A stretch of DNA of 25,231 nt from Oxalobacteraceae bacterium UBA6704 (GTDB taxonomy: Bacteria; Pseudomonadota; Gammaproteobacteria; Burkholderiales; Burkholderiaceae_D). Under the pieces are notes generated by a model. That model saw nothing but the letters and a program-made list of their open reading frames with translations, was not told where the DNA came from and ran no database searches. The first letter of the stretch is position 1. The number at the start of each line of letters is the position of its first letter. The stretch lies in the NCBI GenBank assembly GCA_002454505.1, contig DKJA01000198.1, positions 1 to 25,231 of the forward strand. Direction: 5' to 3'. The translations under genes and the position numbers were made by a program. This document shows, piece by piece, positions 24,058 to 25,231 of the stretch.

Positions 24058-24082
24058 AAAAACAGGGTCTGTCCCTATTTTT
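24058..24082. terminator. second TCTGT-loop hairpin
   Basis: AAAAACAGGG and CCCTATTTTT, with one mismatch, close a TCTGT loop. It follows the previous hairpin by 7 bp and faces the end of the beta-lactamase gene, giving a T-run in both directions. Confidence 0.6.
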
Positions 24083-24097
24083 GGCGGGAAGTAATAT

Positions 24098-24943
24098 TTA
24101 TTTTTTCTCGCTGGCCAGTTGGGCTGCCAGGCGCGCGGTGCCCTTCGCCGCGTACTTGCGGCAGCCGTCCGGATCGATGAAGGCGGCGTTGCCTTCCTTC
24201 GCCTGCCGCGCTTTCTTCTCCCACAGTTCGCTGACCTCCGGGTGGGCCGAGAGGATGATGTCGCACTTCAGCGCCGCCACCTTCGCGATGGACGCCTTCA
24301 GTTCCTGCTGCGCGGTCGGCCAGCGTTGATCGCCGCCGTAGCGGAAGCCGTTCAGGCCGAACGCGTTCAGGCTGTCGGCATAGACCATGTCCACCGTACG
24401 GCCGTTCTCGGTGGACTGCCACGTCCACGTGATGCCGCCGGGTGTATGCCCCGGTGTGTAATGCGCGGTCAGTTGCAGATCGCCGAGCGTGACGACTTCG
24501 CCATCTTTTACGGCATGCGTCTTCGCGATCGGCGTCATGTCGGTGAGGCTGCCGAATTGCGGGTCGGACTGGTTCGCCTTGCCGCTGGCGAGTACCGGCG
24601 TGCTCTTCACGCTGCCGATGACGGTGGCGCCGGACAGCTTCTGCAATGCCGCGATGCCGCCCGCGTGATCGAAATGCTCGTGCGACGTGAGGATGTACTT
24701 GATGTCCTCCACCTTGAAGCCCAGCTGCCGGATGTGCGCGGCGATCGCGGCGGGCGACTTCGGCGTGGCGCCATCAAGCAGGATGTGGCCCGCCGGCGAC
24801 GTCACCAGGACCGCGCTGACGCCCTGCGGCCCCACGTAATACGCGTTGCCGTAGATGGCAAAGGGTTCCTGCGCGCCATCCCAGTCCGCCGCATGGGCGA
24901 GCGAGGCCAGGCCGAGCGCTGCGGCCATCAAAACTTTTTTCAT
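24098..24943 (-). CDS. subclass B3 metallo-beta-lactamase family protein
   Basis: 281 aa from ATG 24943; the frame is open further upstream, but a signal peptide starts here (MKKVLMAAALGLASLAHA, cut about residue 18) and GAGAGAG precedes it. The zinc ligands of subclass B3 are complete: His88, His90, Asp92 and His93 (HEHFDH), His166 (GHTPGG) and His234 (LSAHPE). The B3 pattern WTWQSTENGRTVDMVYADSL also fits. Family members such as L1 and THIN-B hydrolyse penicillins, cephalosporins and carbapenems in the periplasm, but environmental homologues may have weak or other activity. It begins 10 bp after the PgeF-family stop, so the two are likely co-transcribed. No AmpR-type regulator is adjacent. 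Confidence 0.9.
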   Translation of the reverse strand: MKKVLMAAALGLASLAHAADWDGAQEPFAIYGNAYYVGPQGVSAVLVTSPAGHILLDGATPKSPAAIAAHIRQLGFKVEDIKYILTSHEHFDHAGGIAALQKLSGATVIGSVKSTPVLASGKANQSDPQFGSLTDMTPIAKTHAVKDGEVVTLGDLQLTAHYTPGHTPGGITWTWQSTENGRTVDMVYADSLNAFGLNGFRYGGDQRWPTAQQELKASIAKVAALKCDIILSAHPEVSELWEKKARQAKEGNAAFIDPDGCRKYAAKGTARLAAQLASEKK

Positions 24944-24953
24944 GATTACTCTC

Positions 24954-25231
24954 TCAGGTGGGTGAAATATAAATGCCCGCATGCTGCTGCGAATTGCGGT
25001 CGCCGCGGCGGTAACTGCGATAGATGCGCTGGCCCGCTTCGTCACGCGCACAGCAAGTGCAGCCGCCCACATGTTCCAGCATCGTCACGCCCGCCTGCCG
25101 CAGCTGGTGTTCGGCGATGGCGCGCAGGTTCAGGTGACGGTGCGTCGGCAGCAGGTCCGGCACGTCCGGCATCCGCTGCGCGAACTGTTCCGCCAGCGCC
25201 TCGCTGACTTCATAGCATGCGGCGCAGATCG
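24954..25231 (-). CDS. pgeF: PgeF/YfiH family protein (peptidoglycan editing factor, partial, N-terminus beyond window)
   Basis: Only the last 91 codons lie in the window; the frame continues through the right edge, so the internal ATG at 25172 is not the start. The visible part has AACYEVSEALAEQF, HLNLRAIAEHQLRQAGV, GGCTCCA and RSYRRGDRNSQQHAG, which match the C-terminal blocks of the YfiH/PgeF (multicopper-like polyphenol oxidase) family. In E. coli PgeF removes wrongly incorporated L-Ser from muropeptide precursors. The catalytic His and Cys of the N-terminal half cannot be checked. It is followed closely by a beta-lactamase gene. Confidence 0.72.
   Translation of the reverse strand, partial: ICAACYEVSEALAEQFAQRMPDVPDLLPTHRHLNLRAIAEHQLRQAGVTMLEHVGGCTCCARDEAGQRIYRSYRRGDRNSQQHAGIYISPT

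Overview
The window is high-GC, densely coded DNA that looks like a betaproteobacterium of the Burkholderiales, most likely an Oxalobacteraceae member such as Massilia or Duganella. This is inferred from the protein flavour (ureDABCEFG with a HupE/UreJ gene, a KgtP-type permease, PE-LIG-POL LigD, a subclass B3 metallo-beta-lactamase) and from short palindromic intergenic repeats that I associate with that group. No rRNA, tRNA, CRISPR array, prophage or intact insertion sequence was seen.

Region 1 (1-3958). A secreted, extremely Gly/Ala-rich repeat protein runs off the left edge on the minus strand. Upstream of it are a textbook sigma-54 promoter, a perfect inverted repeat and three helically phased direct repeats. 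The next gene, on the same strand, encodes a VpsR-like sigma-54 activator with intact GAFTGA. Activator, enhancer-like sites, sigma-54 promoter and secreted matrix-like protein together form a plausible self-contained regulatory unit. A lysophospholipid acyltransferase-family gene is divergent from the activator.

Region 2 (3963-9980). A complete urease operon on the minus strand is read in the order ureD-A-B-C-E-F-G-J. The three structural subunits, the nickel-insertion chaperones and a HupE/UreJ membrane protein are packed with overlaps or gaps of at most 15 bp. Upstream of ureD there is a second canonical sigma-54 promoter and an NtrC-type site (12 of 14 consensus positions), so nitrogen control is expected. 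A 77-codon gene of unknown function lies just upstream.

Region 3 (10042-15442). A DUF885 metallopeptidase-like exported protein and a SulP/SLC26 anion transporter with a STAS domain share a 4-bp overlap. A TetR regulator is divergent from an aldo/keto reductase across an AT-rich promoter, the usual layout of a repressor and its target.

Region 4 (15453-21985). A pseudo-receiver-GAF-GGDEF protein with an altered signature (RGEEF) is followed by a general-stress-type short-chain dehydrogenase linked to Ku. Convergent to Ku is a three-domain LigD, so a complete bacterial non-homologous end-joining pair is present. The space between ku and ligD is filled by three palindromic repeat units; two relatives lie near 13.5 kb.

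Region 5 (22168-25231). A small exported Ala/Lys-rich protein with its own terminator, a KgtP-like 2-oxoglutarate permease, and, on the minus strand, a PgeF-family gene (partial, cut by the right edge) followed 10 bp later by a subclass B3 metallo-beta-lactamase. Hairpins sharing the loop TCTGT close two convergent gene pairs (15.4 kb and 24.0 kb).
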